A program made the position numbers and the translations under genes. A stretch of DNA of 64,000 bases from Amia ocellicauda (lineage: Eukaryota > Chordata > Actinopteri > Amiiformes > Amiidae): the NCBI RefSeq assembly GCF_036373705.1, contig NC_089851.1:60113350-60177349 (forward strand), read 5' to 3'. Shown piece by piece: positions 32,530 to 45,214 of the stretch. Positions within the stretch are counted from its first letter, which is position 1, and each line of letters opens with the position of its first letter. The notes below the pieces were generated by a model that worked only from the letters and a program-made list of their open reading frames with translations, was not told where the DNA came from and searched no databases.

Positions 32530-33485
32530 CAATTAACTGGCATGGCAGTTAATGATAATAGATTGATATCGGTGTGCAAATGTCATGTTATTATACCCTT
32601 TATTAAATATGTTATTAAATACCTTAAAACATATTATAGCAAAAAAGTTTAAAAATGTCTAATATATTTATAATTTGTAAAATTAATCATATAATAATAA
32701 CATAACATGTTAATAGATTGTTTATAATGGACACTTAAAATAAAGCATTACCATTATTCTTAATACATGGATACAAGATAATCAACAACATGGGAGGGCT
32801 TGAGAATCTGCTATGGCTTTGTGCAAGGAAATTTGGCACTGAATAAATGTTGGCTACGGCAAACATGCGCTGCTGTACAGGCTGACAGAGACACTGTGAT
32901 GCATTTCTTCAATGAGTGATGCTTACTTAATCTTTATTTCCATTTCCCAGTTTAAGGACACTTATCTCTACAGCATTACTTCAGTAGTTCACGCAGCCCC
33001 CTATAGAAGTCAGCGGAAGATGTAGTGATTGAAGTAATGGAGGTATCTTGGCCTGTACACACTTGGCAGAGGGAACGACAGCCTGGCCATGGAACACCTA
33101 CCCCCAGCTCCATCTTGAGATTAGCGAGAGGCAGCAGTGATGCAGCGCTATGGAGCCTACAGTGCAGGGAAGGGACTTAATGCGTGGTATCTCTGATGTA
33201 GTGCTTGTGTGTTTTTCAGGTCTTTTCTATAATGTGCTTTCTGTATTGTCATAAACCCCTGGCACTTTTTGTCACTGTTACTCTATATTGTTTTGCATTA
33301 CATTCATAAAGAAAATAAAACGAAAAATCTCTAATAGTGTGTGTCTCACTGGTTGTGTTTGTTCATACATCGATAAAAAAACGTTTGGAAATACTATGAA
33401 AAGTAAAATGTAGATAACAAATAAGTAATAATAAGTTATTTCTGTGTCCTATTCTGTAAAAAATAAGAAATGATTAGGCCTACTT
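32530..33485. other. Intergenic, no supported gene
   Basis: This is AT-rich to about 32800, then ordinary sequence. No convincing coding frame or named repeat. Confidence 0.4.
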
Positions 33486-33489
33486 ATTA

Positions 33490-33738
33490 AGTGGTCACTG
33501 AACAGTGTGCTCTCTGTCAAAAGCCAGCTTTTGGGCTCCTCTGCACAAGAGGGCTTTTGACCTCAGATGCTGTTGCCTGTGCAGCTGAAGGGAAATCAGA
33601 CTGTCATCTGTGTGTTTTTCTATAAAACAAATGTGTATTATGCAAGTTTGTTGTGGTTGTTGAGGAGGAGGAGGAGGAGGAGGAGGACATGTAGTGTGTT
33701 GTTGAGGAGGAGAACTTTGTGAAGCCACTTGTTCAGTT
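33490..33738 (+). repeat. Old inverted relic of the tRNA-Pro array unit
   Basis: Read on the plus strand, this resembles the reverse complement of an array unit: GGGCTCCTCTGCACAAG, CTGTCATCTGTGTGTTTT, (GAG)n and TGTAGTGTGTTGTTGAGG, in the same order. It is much more diverged than the array units. Confidence 0.75.
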
Positions 33739-33810
33739 GGCCCGTTGGTCTAGGAGTATGATTCTCACTTAGTGTGCGAGAGGTCCTGTGTTCAACTCCT
33801 GAACGAGCCC
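33739..33810 (+). pseudogene. tRNA-Pro pseudogene in the inverted relic
   Basis: 72 bases beginning GGCCCGTTGGTCTAGGAGT. The anticodon loop TTAGTGT no longer reads Pro. T loop TTCAACT and acceptor ACGAGCC remain. About 4 kb from the array and in opposite orientation. Confidence 0.7.
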
Positions 33811-34019
33811 TAGGGCATGAAGCCGTCTGGTTTCGTGGCAGGTGACGGTAGTCTTCTTGGGGTTGCTTTCCTCTACCTGCTTTCGCATTATTGTTCATCT
33901 GCACTGTGAAGTGCTGTTAAATGAGTTTTGAATCATTTGGCTGAATCTGAGCAGATAACATAGCCCTAAACATTTCAGAATTCATCCTGCTGCTTTTGTC
34001 AAAAGTCAACCAGTTCTCT

Positions 34020-34490
34020 TGACAGCCATACATGCCCTTACCATAACACTACCTTCACCATGTTTCACAGATGAGGTGGTATGCTTCAGATCATGAGCAG
34101 TTCCTTCCCTTCTCCATAGTCTTCTCTTCCCATCATTCTGGTACAAGTTGATCTTTGTCTCATCTGTACATAAGATGTTGTTCCAGAACTGTACAGGGTT
34201 CTTTAGATGTTTTTTGCCAAACTCTAATATGGTCTTCCCATTTCCTGTTTAAATACAGAGGGTTTACCACAAGATGTACTCTGGTGAAGTGTTCTCTTGA
34301 TTGTTGACATTGACACAGATACGCCTACCTCCTGGAGGGTATTCTTGATCTGGCCAACTGTTGTGAAGGGGTTTTCCTCACCAGGGAAAAAATTCTGTCA
34401 TCCACCACAGTTGTTTTCCGTGGTGTTCCTGGCCTTTTGGTGTTCCTGCGCTCACCAGTACGTTCTTATTAGTGGATTTGGCCCCACCTA
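34020..34490 (-). mobile_element. Tc1-like transposase fragment
   Basis: The minus strand encodes, in broken frames, the central part of a Tc1-type transposase: WTDETKINLYQNDGK-like text near 34150 and a repeat of typical N-terminal helices towards 34400. No terminal repeats identified. Confidence 0.65.
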
Positions 34491-34757
34491 ATGTTTTTGC
34501 TCTCTGATTGGTTTGTTTTGATATCTAAGGCAAAACACCCCAAGAACAAGCAGGATCTAAAGACAGCTGTAGTGCAGGCCTGGCATAGCATCACCAGGGA
34601 AGAAACCCAGCATCTGGTGATGTCTATGAGTTCCAGACTTCAGGCAGTCATTGACTGCAAAGGATTTGCAACTGATAGGGAGAAATTTTACTCCCTCAAT
34701 AAACAGGCGGACAAGGAATACTCAGGACCCGATTTAACTGAAATAATACCAAAATAG
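34491..34757 (+). mobile_element. Tc1-like transposase C-terminus, opposite orientation
   Basis: The frame reads KHPKNKQDLKTAVVQAWHSI, TREETQHLVMSMSSRLQAVI and ends with a stop at 34757. This is the C-terminal helical tail of a Tc1-like transposase on the plus strand, directly abutting a minus-strand piece, so the locus is a rearranged composite. Confidence 0.7.
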
Positions 34758-35965
34758 TTTATTCAGCTACAACTAAGTGCTCTGGAGATGGTCAGTCAGC
34801 AAGACACATCTAAGGTTTTTCTAAAGAACATGCTATCATATACAAGATGACTCCCTTTGGTTGCTGGGCAACATCAATGATGTACCCCAAACTTGATCAC
34901 AGACTTCTCCTTTGTCTTCTGTTTTCTCTATAGCCTTGGATGAAAATGTTTTTCTAAAAATCAGCTACACAGAACTACTGCACCTGTCCTCTGCGGAGCA
35001 ATACACAAAGCTTAAATTCATACATGGGTTACACAATCTTACTGCAACAATGGTGCAAATATATTTGGCATTCGGACAGGCCACTGTCCCGCATCACAAC
35101 CAAGTATTGAAACTCACAATTTAATTAATGATTATGTTAGTTTGTCCAAATACTTTTGAGCCCCTAAAATTGGGGGGACCACATAAAAATTGGTTTAAGT
35201 CCTACACCATTCACCCAATTTGGATGTAACTACCCTCCAATTAAAGATGAAAGTCTACACTTAAAGCACATCTTGATTGTTTCCTTTCCAATCCATTGTG
35301 ATGGTGTACAGAGCCAAATTGACAATTGGGTCTGTCCAAATATTTATGGACCAGACTGTATACCTGTAACGAAGGACTGCAATGGCGGGGAACCCAGGTG
35401 CGGAGTGAGAGGTGGTCAGAAACAGGCTGTGGTCAATGCCGGCAAACCGTAATGTCCAGGGAAATCCACAAGTCCTGGTCGATAAGACAAGCAGGGGGTC
35501 AATGATCAGGCAAACAGGCTGGTAGGGAGAATACGGGAATTGGTGGAGGAACACGTGGAGGTTGTAAACAATCAATAACAAAAGGATACAAGACTTAGCA
35601 GTGAATTAAAGTCACAGAGGGGTTTATATGTGTAGCAGAGAGGAGCAGAGGACGGTGAAGGAGGGTGCTGGTCCAATGGGAGTTCGAGGATGATAGAACA
35701 AGTGCACATGGTGCCGAGGAATGTTAAGTGGCTGATTGCTGGGGAATGTGAGGGTTTAGAATTCCGGTGATGCTGACCTCTGCAGGGGAGCTTGTGAATT
35801 GCGGGATGTGTGGGATACAACAGTGACAATACCACTTGTTATTGTGTGTTTGAGTTTACTTGCATGGATTGTCTATTCATGTCAATATTAAAATTCCAAA
35901 GCATAACATTTATTCACAACATGCTTTAGTGTTAAATGTTTGATATGGCAGCGCATATAAAGGTG
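34758..35965. other. Dispersed-repeat-like spacer
   Basis: 34912-35124 is a 70-codon frame with no recognised domain. 35150-35350 holds GTCCAAATACTTTTGAG and GTCCAAATATTTATGGAC, which look like transposon end sequences. 35360-35840 (AACCCAGGTGCGGAGTGAGA and onward) looks like another dispersed repeat but I cannot name it. Confidence 0.35.
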
Positions 35966-35969
35966 TATA

Positions 35970-37308
35970 CAGCTCTTGAAAAAATTAAGAGATCAGTGCA
36001 CAATTATCAGTTTCTCTGGTTTTACTATTTATAGGTATATGTTTTGGTAAAATGAACATTTTTGTTTTATTCTATAAACTGCTGAAAACATTTTTCCCAA
36101 ATTCCAAATAAAAATATTGTCATTTAGAGCATTTATTTGCAGAAATTTACAACTGGACAAAATTACAAAAAAGATGCAGTGTTGTCAGACCTCAAATAAT
36201 GCAAAGAAAATAAGTTCATATTAATTTTTAAACAACATAATACTAATGTTTTAACTTACAAAGAGTTCAGAAATTAATATTTGGTGATTTTCAATCACAG
36301 CATTCATGCGTCTTGGCATGCTCTCCACCAGTCTTTCACATCGCTGTTGGGTGACTTTATGCCACTCCTGGCGCACAAATTCAAGCAACTCGGCTTTGAT
36401 TGATGCGTCCTTCACAAAGACAAATCTGCCCGATTCCAGGCTTGCTGAAGCACCCCCAGATTATCACTGATCCTTCACCAAATTCCACAGTGGGTGCGAG
36501 ACACTGTGGCTTGTAGGCCTCTCCAGGTCTCCGTCTAACCATTAGATGACCAGGTGTTGGGCAAAGATGAAAATTTGACTCATCAGAGAAGATGACCTTA
36601 CTCCAGTCCTCTACGGTCCAAACCTTATGGTCTTTTGCAAACCTCAGCCTGGCTCTTCTTTGCTTCTCGCTTTTTTCTAGCTTTGCAAGACTTCAGCCCT
36701 GCCCCTAGGAGCCTGTTTCGAACCATCCTCGCAGTGCACTTCACCCCAGCTGTCGTTTGCCATTCTTTTTGTAGGTCACTTGATGTCATCCTACGGTTGT
36801 TGAGTGACATTCCAATGAGTTGGCGGTCATCCCAGTCAGTGGAGAGTCGTTTTTGTCTTCTGCTGGTAGCTTTGTAGCTTTGTTGTCCCCAATGTCTGCT
36901 GCTTGACCTTGTTCTTATGAACCGCCATCTTTGACATTTTAAGAATGGAAGCAATGCTCACTGTATCCCTCTGCCAGTAAAGCCAGAATTGAAACCTAAT
37001 TTTCTCAAAACTTTCCTTTTCAACTCTTTTGGCATGGTCAATAGTTATTTTCTGATTCCAATTACTTTTGAGGTTCTACTAGCACTGTTTTTGCCATCCA
37101 GCTGGTCCTAATGCAAGAGGATAGTGATATACTTTTCTTCCTTAAATATGATTTGGTTCAGGTTATCACCTAATTAGTACCTCATTGAGTAGAATGAGGT
37201 GTGTCTGTGTTGGAATTCAACAGACACTGGCATGGAATGACTGCCATACATGTCGAGATGCTGATTTAAGAAAAATGTGCAGTGGTCTCTTAATTCTTTC
37301 CAGAGCTG
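35970..37308 (-). mobile_element. Tc1-like transposon with both terminal inverted repeats
   Basis: The left end CAGCTCTTGAAAAAATTAAG and the right end (reverse complement) CAGCTCTGGAAAGAATTAAG form inverted repeats that continue into AGAGAnCAnTGCA, each flanked by TA, the Tc1 target. The length is 1339 bp. The minus-strand transposase is broken. The frame 36954-36625 holds the two helix-turn-helix motifs (RQLIGMSLNNRRMTSSDLQK and VKCTARMVRNRLLGAG). Downstream the minus strand shows decayed DDE regions up to RMNAVIENH near 36290. Inactive but a full-length unit. Confidence 0.9.
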
Positions 37309-37329
37309 TATAAAATAATGTGGACCTAG

Positions 37330-37560
37330 TAGGGCAGCATAGTGGCATGGTGGTTAGCACTGCTGCCTCACCGGTACAGGGGTCTGGGGTTTGAGTCCTG
37401 GCTTGGGGGCTTGTCTGTGTGGAGTTCACATGATCTACCTCTGTCTGTGTGGGTTTCCTATGGGCACTTCAGTTACCAGTTCTGTGAGAAGAATGCAAAT
37501 CTAAACAAGAAGGTTCTTGAGTTTCAACTTCACTGCTGCAACTGGTCTGTAATTCTGTGA
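37330..37560 (+). repeat. SINE with tRNA-like head
   Basis: GTGGCATGGTGGTTAGCACT (A-box-like), GCTGCCTCACCGGTACAGG, GGGGTTTGAGTCCTGG (B-box-like), then TGTGTGGAGTTCACATGAT and GTGTGGGTTTCCT. It is the head of the family whose tail is at 32.3 kb. Confidence 0.75.
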
Positions 37561-37644
37561 GGCAAGAATGATAAAAAAAAATCTGTAACCTTTGTAAGGT
37601 ATGCATATTCCATGTTTTTACTGGTAATGGATTTTATGTAATTA

Positions 37645-38105
37645 CAGTCACTGACTCCCTCAGCTGTGCTTGGGTGGCCTTCTTCTCCTCAGTCCTCATC
37701 CTCCTCAATCTCTCTGCAGAATTTGACACTGTCGATCACTCCATCCTCCTCTCCTGCCTCGCTGACCTTGGAATCTCTGAACTGCTCTCACCTGGTTCTA
37801 CTCCTACCTCAGCGACAGGACCTACCAAGTGACATGGCGAGGTTCCTCATCCACGCCCCAACCTCTCCTCACAGGTGTAACCCAAGGCTCCATTCTGGGT
37901 CCCCTCTTGTCCTCTCTCTACACTCACTCCCTGGGCCCCCTCATTGCATCCCATGGTTTCTCTTACCATTTTTACACAGATGATGCCCAGATCTTCCTGT
38001 CTTTTCCCTCCTCCGACATTCTCATCCCCTCTTGCATCTCTTCCTGCTTGTCTGCTATTTCTGCCTGGATGCACTCACACCACCTCAAGCTCAACCTCTC
38101 CAAAT
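37645..38105 (+). pseudogene. L2-type LINE reverse transcriptase fragment
   Basis: The frames together give EFDTVDHSILLSCLADLGIS (catalytic Asp region), SYLSDRTYQVTWRG-like text, then GVTQGSILGPLLSSLYTHSL, FSYHFYTDDAQIFLSFPSSD (YTDD in place of YADD) and HHLKLNLSKS. This order and wording are typical of the L2/Maui-type LINEs of fish. Two frame changes near 37770 and 37900 break it. Both ends are truncated. Confidence 0.8.
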
Positions 38106-38164
38106 CTTTTTTACATTCCGTTAATTCCTTTAGAAATCAGGATAAATTGGGTAAAACCAGAAAA

Positions 38165-38418
38165 GCATCTAATTAATTCTCATTCAGGAGTCAACATAAA
38201 AAACAGAAAAGAAACAGAAAACCATCCTGAGGTTCTGTGACACCGAAGAAGGTTTCCTACTGTTCACAGAGAAAGGGGAGCAATTGCTTGCCCCAGTGGA
38301 GGACCTTCTACGGCAGATGGGATTGAAGACTGTGGAGGAGATCGAACAGCTTCTCCCTGTAGTAGCAGACATAACTATCCAAAGTAAAAAAAAAATGCAA
38401 TCAATCTATTGCAATTAG
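38165..38418 (+). other. Unrecognised exon-like reading frame
   Basis: From about 38220 one frame reads TILRFCDTEEGFLLFTEKG and EDLLRQMGLKTVEEIEQLL before a stop at 38416-38418, with a possible acceptor (CTCATTCAG) near 38189. The composition is protein-like, but I do not recognise the family, and no neighbouring exon is evident. It may be a single exon of a spliced gene or a retro-copy. Confidence 0.35.
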
Positions 38419-38419
38419 C

Positions 38420-41400
38420 AATGAGGAGTAGCATTTAGTGCTATTGTTTGGCTCCAAACCAGAAGCCTATTGGATGATGTGTTATTTTAAATAAGTATGT
38501 ATAATATAAAAATAGTAACAGACTGATTTGTTTTTTTGTATACGCATATTTTACTGTTTTAGTTTTTAATTTACTTTTTTTAATTAAGTTAATTACATGC
38601 AATTAAATGTGTGTGTATATATATGTTTCCAATTTTGTTTACTTTTTAACAAAATTAAAGTGTTCCGAAGCCCAACCCTGCAGCAACACCAGTCTATCAC
38701 AAGGCAACTCTAATTATCTCTAATTAAGGACACAAGTCTAACACAGGGTAATTCTAATTCTAATGTTTGTTATATTTCTTTTTGATAATTTTCATGATAA
38801 GAAAATGTACAAACAAATGATATATGCCAATATTCAGTAAATAATTATCCATTAAGTTTAATCTGAGGATTTTTACAGCTTTTCTTCTACCCCCAAAATT
38901 CCAACTCCTGTTACAACTTTGGTAGAAACATAGTATACATACCAGCCAATTAATTCCCTATATTATCCTTATCTAATAGCCTTAGCTTATTTTCCTTAAA
39001 CACCTTTTTCAAATCGTTTAACGTTTCGATTATTTTCAAAAACTACTACTAGTAGCTTACTACTGTTAACAATAACTTACATGTACTTATAGTAACTTAC
39101 ATACTGTAGCATTGGGGGGGCATTTTATTGGTAATTATGAATTATTATTTATTATTTTGTATTGTAAGGATAAGGGTGTCTGCCAAGAGATAAATAATAA
39201 TAATAATTTAATTATTGAAACAGCGATACACAGCAGACCGACACTGTACACACTGCCGCTCACGCTTGGCTGCGAGGCACTGCCTGAAGAGCTGGAGTCT
39301 CTGGCCTGCGCCCCCTCCTCCCCTGTCTGCTGGCCAGGAGCCGTAAGTGTCCATCCTCATTTCTGATGCCAATGTAGTATTTTCAGCGGGGGAAAACAAG
39401 TAGCCCACAAATCGCTTGCTTACTTGCTGCTAGATTTATTGAAGAAAAAACTACGCGCCTCTTGCCCAGTAGAAGTTCACACAGTTCCAGGTGTTGCTCC
39501 GCACACGTGGTCACCAACTCTAAAACCCCTGCACACACCCTAATAAACCCCAGCTACCTTACCTAAATTAGCATAACACATTTTTAAATAAATTAAACTG
39601 AGCACTTTATCTCCGTTGTTACACATACATAGTATTAATAATTATACTGTTCTTACCATATGTAAATCCTGCAATAAATCATTCCCCAGCGTGAAGTAAT
39701 TTTCACAAAACGAAATCCAAATATACATTTTTGCTAGTCTTTAGATGTGCCCAGCAAATGTAGTCTGTAACTCTAAGTTGAAACTTTAATAACACTCATG
39801 TATTACAATCAAACTTGAAAAATAGGGCATCCAAAACAGGAATGTCACAAAATGTTGTATCACTATATTAAAATAATATCATATGAAAGCTGTTGGGACT
39901 GAGGGACGGAAGCTCAGTTCGTTAGCTTTGCCCCTCATATTAGGAATTGGGGGTGCACAAAATGTACTAATTTATGTTTAATCTTAATTGTAAACTACTG
40001 TAAATAAATGAATAAACATATCAAGATGGCTTCCTTTGATCTACTGGCAGAGGTCTGGTCTCATAGTTCTCAAAGCAACTGTTGATCAATAATGATGAGG
40101 TGACCTCTCCAGCCACAGATTAGCCACAGAAATCTTGAAGGAGATGCTGGGAGTGTCAGAACAGCCTTGCTAAAATTTGCTTGCTTGACAATTAATACAA
40201 TTGGCTCTGTTGACATGTTTTTCAATCATTAATATAAAACATTATACAGTTTATACAAAACATTAATACCGGCTCTTCAAAAAGTTTTACATTTATATTT
40301 ATAAATGTTATTTTGTATACTGGTAAGTTAGCCTTGATTGGTCTTTGTTCACATATTTTTCTTTTTAAGCTGTCAAAAGCAAAATATTCCATACCTCTGT
40401 TTTGGATAGCGTACAGTTGCTAATAATAATACAAACCATACATTTCATTACAATAACACACACACATATATATTAAGGCTGTCAGTCCATTCAAATATTT
40501 GATCGGTTAATCAATGGGCAATTGCTGATTAATTGGGCACTTATTAAAATAAAAACAACGCTGTAACATTAATGGTAAAATATATATATATATAGGAATA
40601 TATATTTAAAAAACACCAAATCATTATAATAAGCAAACTAAATTATAATTGCTACAGCAAATGGGTGCTCACAAATTATACTGTAAACTACACTGCTCTT
40701 GTAAGAAAAGCATTGCATGCAAATGAAACAGAAAACCTTTCCTTGTCTTCAATATTTCCTTACAAATCGAGTTTGAATCCAAAGTTTAGTTTCCCATTAG
40801 CGGCTTGTGACCCTGTAGTTTGTGTGCTGATACTGTACACGTGATGTGATCTTTTGCATGATTTGCCTTTATAATTTAACTCTAGAAGTGCACGGCTGGT
40901 CAGTTTGACTGATTTAATTTGAATTACTATGTGTTCCTGAATACACTATGGATACCAATTCCTGACTTTTCCTAAATATATGTATTAAATATGCCTACAG
41001 CATTTTAGCTGCATAAACGCAAATACAGTTTTTTATTTGATCATTATTATACTATAGTTTTGGCTCTTGTAGGTAGTTTGAAATGTCGGTGCTTCTAGTG
41101 TGTACTGTATAATAGCCAGTCATTATAATAGACATTTTTAATTTGTTTAAATCTGCTTGATAAATGATCTTTTAAGAACTATACTGTGATGATTATATAT
41201 ATATATAAATATACTGTGTAATTTATGTTGTTGTAACTTACCATTACATATAGTGTGCCTTCCAGATGTATGCATACCCCTGATTCAATGTAACAAAAAT
41301 AGTTTTAGCAAAGAAAAGAGAACAATGTTGTTTTTTGTTTGTTTTTGTTTTGTTTAAATACATGCACACATGAAACAATGTAGGACTATCAGTGTTAGAT

Positions 41401-42950
41401 ATCGCAAAAATATGAAAGTACAAGTTTTGAACAAATATGCAAATATGTTTTTGCGAAGTACAGTACTGAAACTAGTATTGCTTTCATTAATTTCTGCAAC
41501 AAATGCTGAGTGTACACTTGCATAGATGTGAGTGAAGCCATCTTCTTTTTGCCAATGTACAGCATGGCAGAAGCTGCCATAACTAAATATTCCTATACAT
41601 ATTTACACTCTTGATCTTGCTTTTCTCTTTCAAAACTCAAAACTTCACCATGTAGTCTCGCTCCCAAACACCCTTTATATAGCATGCAATTGCATCACGA
41701 TTTAATCTGTATTCACCTGATTAAATCATGCAATTTCATGCATTCGGATTTCATGAAATCCAACGAAATTGAACACATTCGGATTCCATAGAAATTTCAT
41801 AGTGTATCGCAAAGCTCTTTACAAGAAAATATAGTTAATTAAATATTAAAACTACAATTAAGATAGACAATAAAACAATACAATTATACTATAGTACTTA
41901 CTACAGTAGTACAACAAATACTGTAGGACACTGTTGTATACCACACTAAACTTTTATACTATGGTATACTGAATAATGTGTGACATACGATAGTACACTG
42001 TTATACTATAGTATACTCTTGTTACGTGATATACTATAGTATCTTGTAATGTACTATAGTGCCTCCTACGGTACTTAGACAAATATTGAACTACCCTGTT
42101 GTATACTATAGTTTACTGTAGTACCTTGTGATGTACTATAGTACTTAATATATTACATGTACACTGAAACATACTGCTTACTGTACTTCCACAATGTTTC
42201 TCATGGAACTTTAGCATTCTAGTTATAAATAATATCATCATTATTATTATGCTTTTACTTTGTATTGCCTACAGGTCTTACACATACTAGTACAGACTGT
42301 TACCGAGGGTCTGGTGGAGAGAAAATGGCCACCTATTCCTTAAGAAAATCATATTAATAAATATATCTTCATTTCAGACATTTGTGACATTGCTATATTT
42401 AAAACAATTTATACAAATAACAGAATTAAGATAAAATTGTGGTGCAGTTCCCCTTAAAGTTTAAGCAAAATTTATTGTTTATTCATTACTTGAATCGCTT
42501 CACATTACATAAATAAATGAATAAATGTAGTAGTGTTGACATAAAAAAATGTCCATTTGAACATGTATTTATGTATTAATGTATTGATTATTTTCACTGT
42601 AATTAAAATTTTAAACAAATTCGCAGTGAAAATAATAAATAAATGTTGAAATAAATAAATACATGTTCTAATAAATATATGGAGATTTATTTATTATTGT
42701 ATTTAATTCAAAATCTGTTTATTTATCCATGTATTTATTTCCACATTAATTCATGTATTTATTATTTTCTCCATGTATTTATTTTTAATTTTGTCATGGA
42801 TAGTATGGAGGATAATTTGTGCCAAAATGAAAAAAAAAAAAAAAACAATGTATAAATAAATAAATAAATATGTAGATAGTAAAGACGTTAATTCCGTTCG
42901 GAACTTAAAATGGTGTCCAGACTGTTCCTATTGCACAGGCCTCCTGATGT
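38420..42950. other. AT-rich region, no genes found
   Basis: A SINE-like tail with TAA repeats lies near 39165-39210 (GATAAGGGTGTCTGCCAAGAG). Between about 41890 and 42180 the palindromic word TACTATAGTA and close variants recur many times. 42490-42880 is rich in (AAAT)n-type words. No frame longer than about 85 codons looks coding. Confidence 0.5.
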
Positions 42951-42954
42951 GCCT

Positions 42955-44453
42955 TGTCCTAATGGATAATTTCTGTAATGGATAATTTAATCGCTGGCTC
43001 TATAGAGTTGAACATAAGACAACATACGGACATACTCGGTCAGGCGCAATAGTAAAAACTAATTGGAGCTATTTGCTCCTTAGTGATATACTTTGCTTTT
43101 CCAGCTGTAAATATATATAACGCATACATCAGAAATCAACGTGATAACTATATGAAACACCAGGTATGCAACTAAACAAGCTTGAGAAGGCAAATGGAAA
43201 AATGGAGAGCAGCAGCAATCTAAAGCTACTTAAATGGTTAGATTGTGTTTTAAAGTACTGAAAATGAAACTTAGAGAATAAAGTGTTTACTACTATATTA
43301 TGATATTAGAAGTATTGATGGTACTACTAATGTAATTAAATTGATACATTTCAATCAAATAAGTGTAGTTGGTTTATTGAGATTGAAATGGCTTGTTCCT
43401 TAAAATATTAGACCACAAGAGGGGGAACTTGACCTTGAATACTCTACTTACCAAAACCTTTAAGCAACAATTGTTGTCAACATGTGTCTTCATCTGATTC
43501 ATATTTTTATGAGTCTGAAGCCATACATTTCTCGACTCCAAGCACCTGGAAGCCTCAAAAGTTGGGGGCCAAGCAACAAAGTTGCTGGAACCCTATTGTT
43601 ATTGTTAGGATTATTATTTTTCAGCAGTATCTTTTCAAAAGCCTATAAAAACCAATGCTTGATGAAAACTCATGAAACTTCATACAGTGATAGATGGCTA
43701 TGTAGTACTATGCCATATTCAATATGGAGGCCATATGTCACATGGTCTGGTGGCCATAGTGGCTTAAGTGACACATTTTGGAAAATATACAAAAATCTTC
43801 TTCTCCGAAACCGCAGACGGGACAGATGTGAAACTTGGTGTGTGATGTTATGTTATGGCCTAAATTCAGATTTGTTCAAAACAAGTCAATAAGTCATATG
43901 GTTTGGCAGCCATATTGGATTGGCCAAGAATCTTCAAAGATCTTCATCTCCGAAATGGTTGGTCTGATTGATATGAAATTTTGTACACGTGACCTTGGCT
44001 AGCTCCTCTATCAGATTTGTTCAAGGCAAGTTGATTGAGAAAACAAAATGGCCGCCATGAGCCAATCAAATTTCAGAGATGGTCAAGTTGCAAATAAATG
44101 CATATGGTGCAGTATGGAACTATGTTAGAATGTATTGGACTGATTGTTACTTGACAGAATTGATCCCATAAGCAATGTGGTGGTCACTGGTCATTATTAT
44201 TATTATTATACTTATTTTTTCTTCTCTTCCACCAGAATATGTTCAAATGCCTATAACTTTTGAACCGCAGTCTAAAAAGTCACCAGACTTTGAATGGATG
44301 TAGGGGTCTATGGCATGGTCACTAGATCGCAAAATGGCGGCATAATGTCACATGGTTTGGTAGCCATCTTGATTGTAGTCCAGGCAAAAAATTACAGTTT
44401 TCAAACATAGTTTTCTCAGGAACGGGAAAGATATTGTACATATTGCGCTTCTG
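42955..44453. repeat. ~2.1-kb tandem repeat, end of B half and whole A half
   Basis: 42960-43140 matches the end of the B half (TCGCTGGCTCTATAGAGTTG, TGATATACTTTGCTTTTCCA). 43140-44453 matches 60480-61670 (for example ACCACAAGAGGGGGAACTT, CTTCATACAGTGATAGATGG, CAAATGCCTATAACTTTTGAA). The unit is cut at 44453 by the Polinton and resumes with the B half at 56643. Confidence 0.8.
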
Positions 44454-45058
44454 AGTAGTAATGATGGCACTTTATGTCAAAGTGTCAGGTGGCCCCACCC
44501 CTACCCAGAAGCCCCATGGGCTGGGAAGCCCCGCCTTACCCAGAAGCCCCACGGGCCAGGAAGCCCCTCCTTACCCAGAAGCCCCACGGGCCAGGAAGCC
44601 CCTCCTTACCCTGTACCCTTTGATCCTCTCCAGTCAGCCAACTTGTTAGGATACAGGTTTTACCCTTTGACCCTCTCCTGTCAGCCATCTTGTTTGGATG
44701 ACCGTAATCTTGTTAGGATGACAGCCATCTTGTTTGGATGACCTCCATCTTGTTAGGATGACAGGCATTTTGGAAAGGGCACAGGTCATCTTGACAAGTG
44801 TTTACTGCCATCTCACCCTGATGGTGTATGTGTGTGTGTGTGTGTAATGTTTAAGAGTTTAAACTTATTATTATTTGTGTTAGGTTATGTTTTATGATTA
44901 GGTTTGTTATGATAAGTTGTTAGCAAAATAAAATACATTAAAATAAAAAGAGAACAACAACATAAAGTTTTAATAAAAAAGTATTTTAAACTGTGTTTAG
45001 TGATGTGCGTGTGATGATTTTAGGTTATATATTTTATGATTATTTTTGGGGTGGTACA
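44454..45058 (+). repeat. Polinton left terminal inverted repeat
   Basis: Begins AGTAGTAATGATGGCAC. Carries three ~33-bp tandem blocks of the type ACCCAGAAGCCCCAYGGGCC, then several ~21-bp blocks of the type CATCTTGTTAGGATGACAG, a short (TG)n and an AT-rich tail. The right copy is its reverse complement with a longer CA run. Confidence 0.95.
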
Positions 45059-45214
45059 GTGTTGGAAAAATAAAAGAGAAAGAAAAGGTATAGACATTCA
45101 AAATATGAGACTCAGTAAAATATATTTCAATGTCAATATTTTATTGTGACAGCTCTAAAAATTACAACAAGGCATCAAGTCAGATGTAGACAGTGAGATT
45201 AGATACTGACTCGG

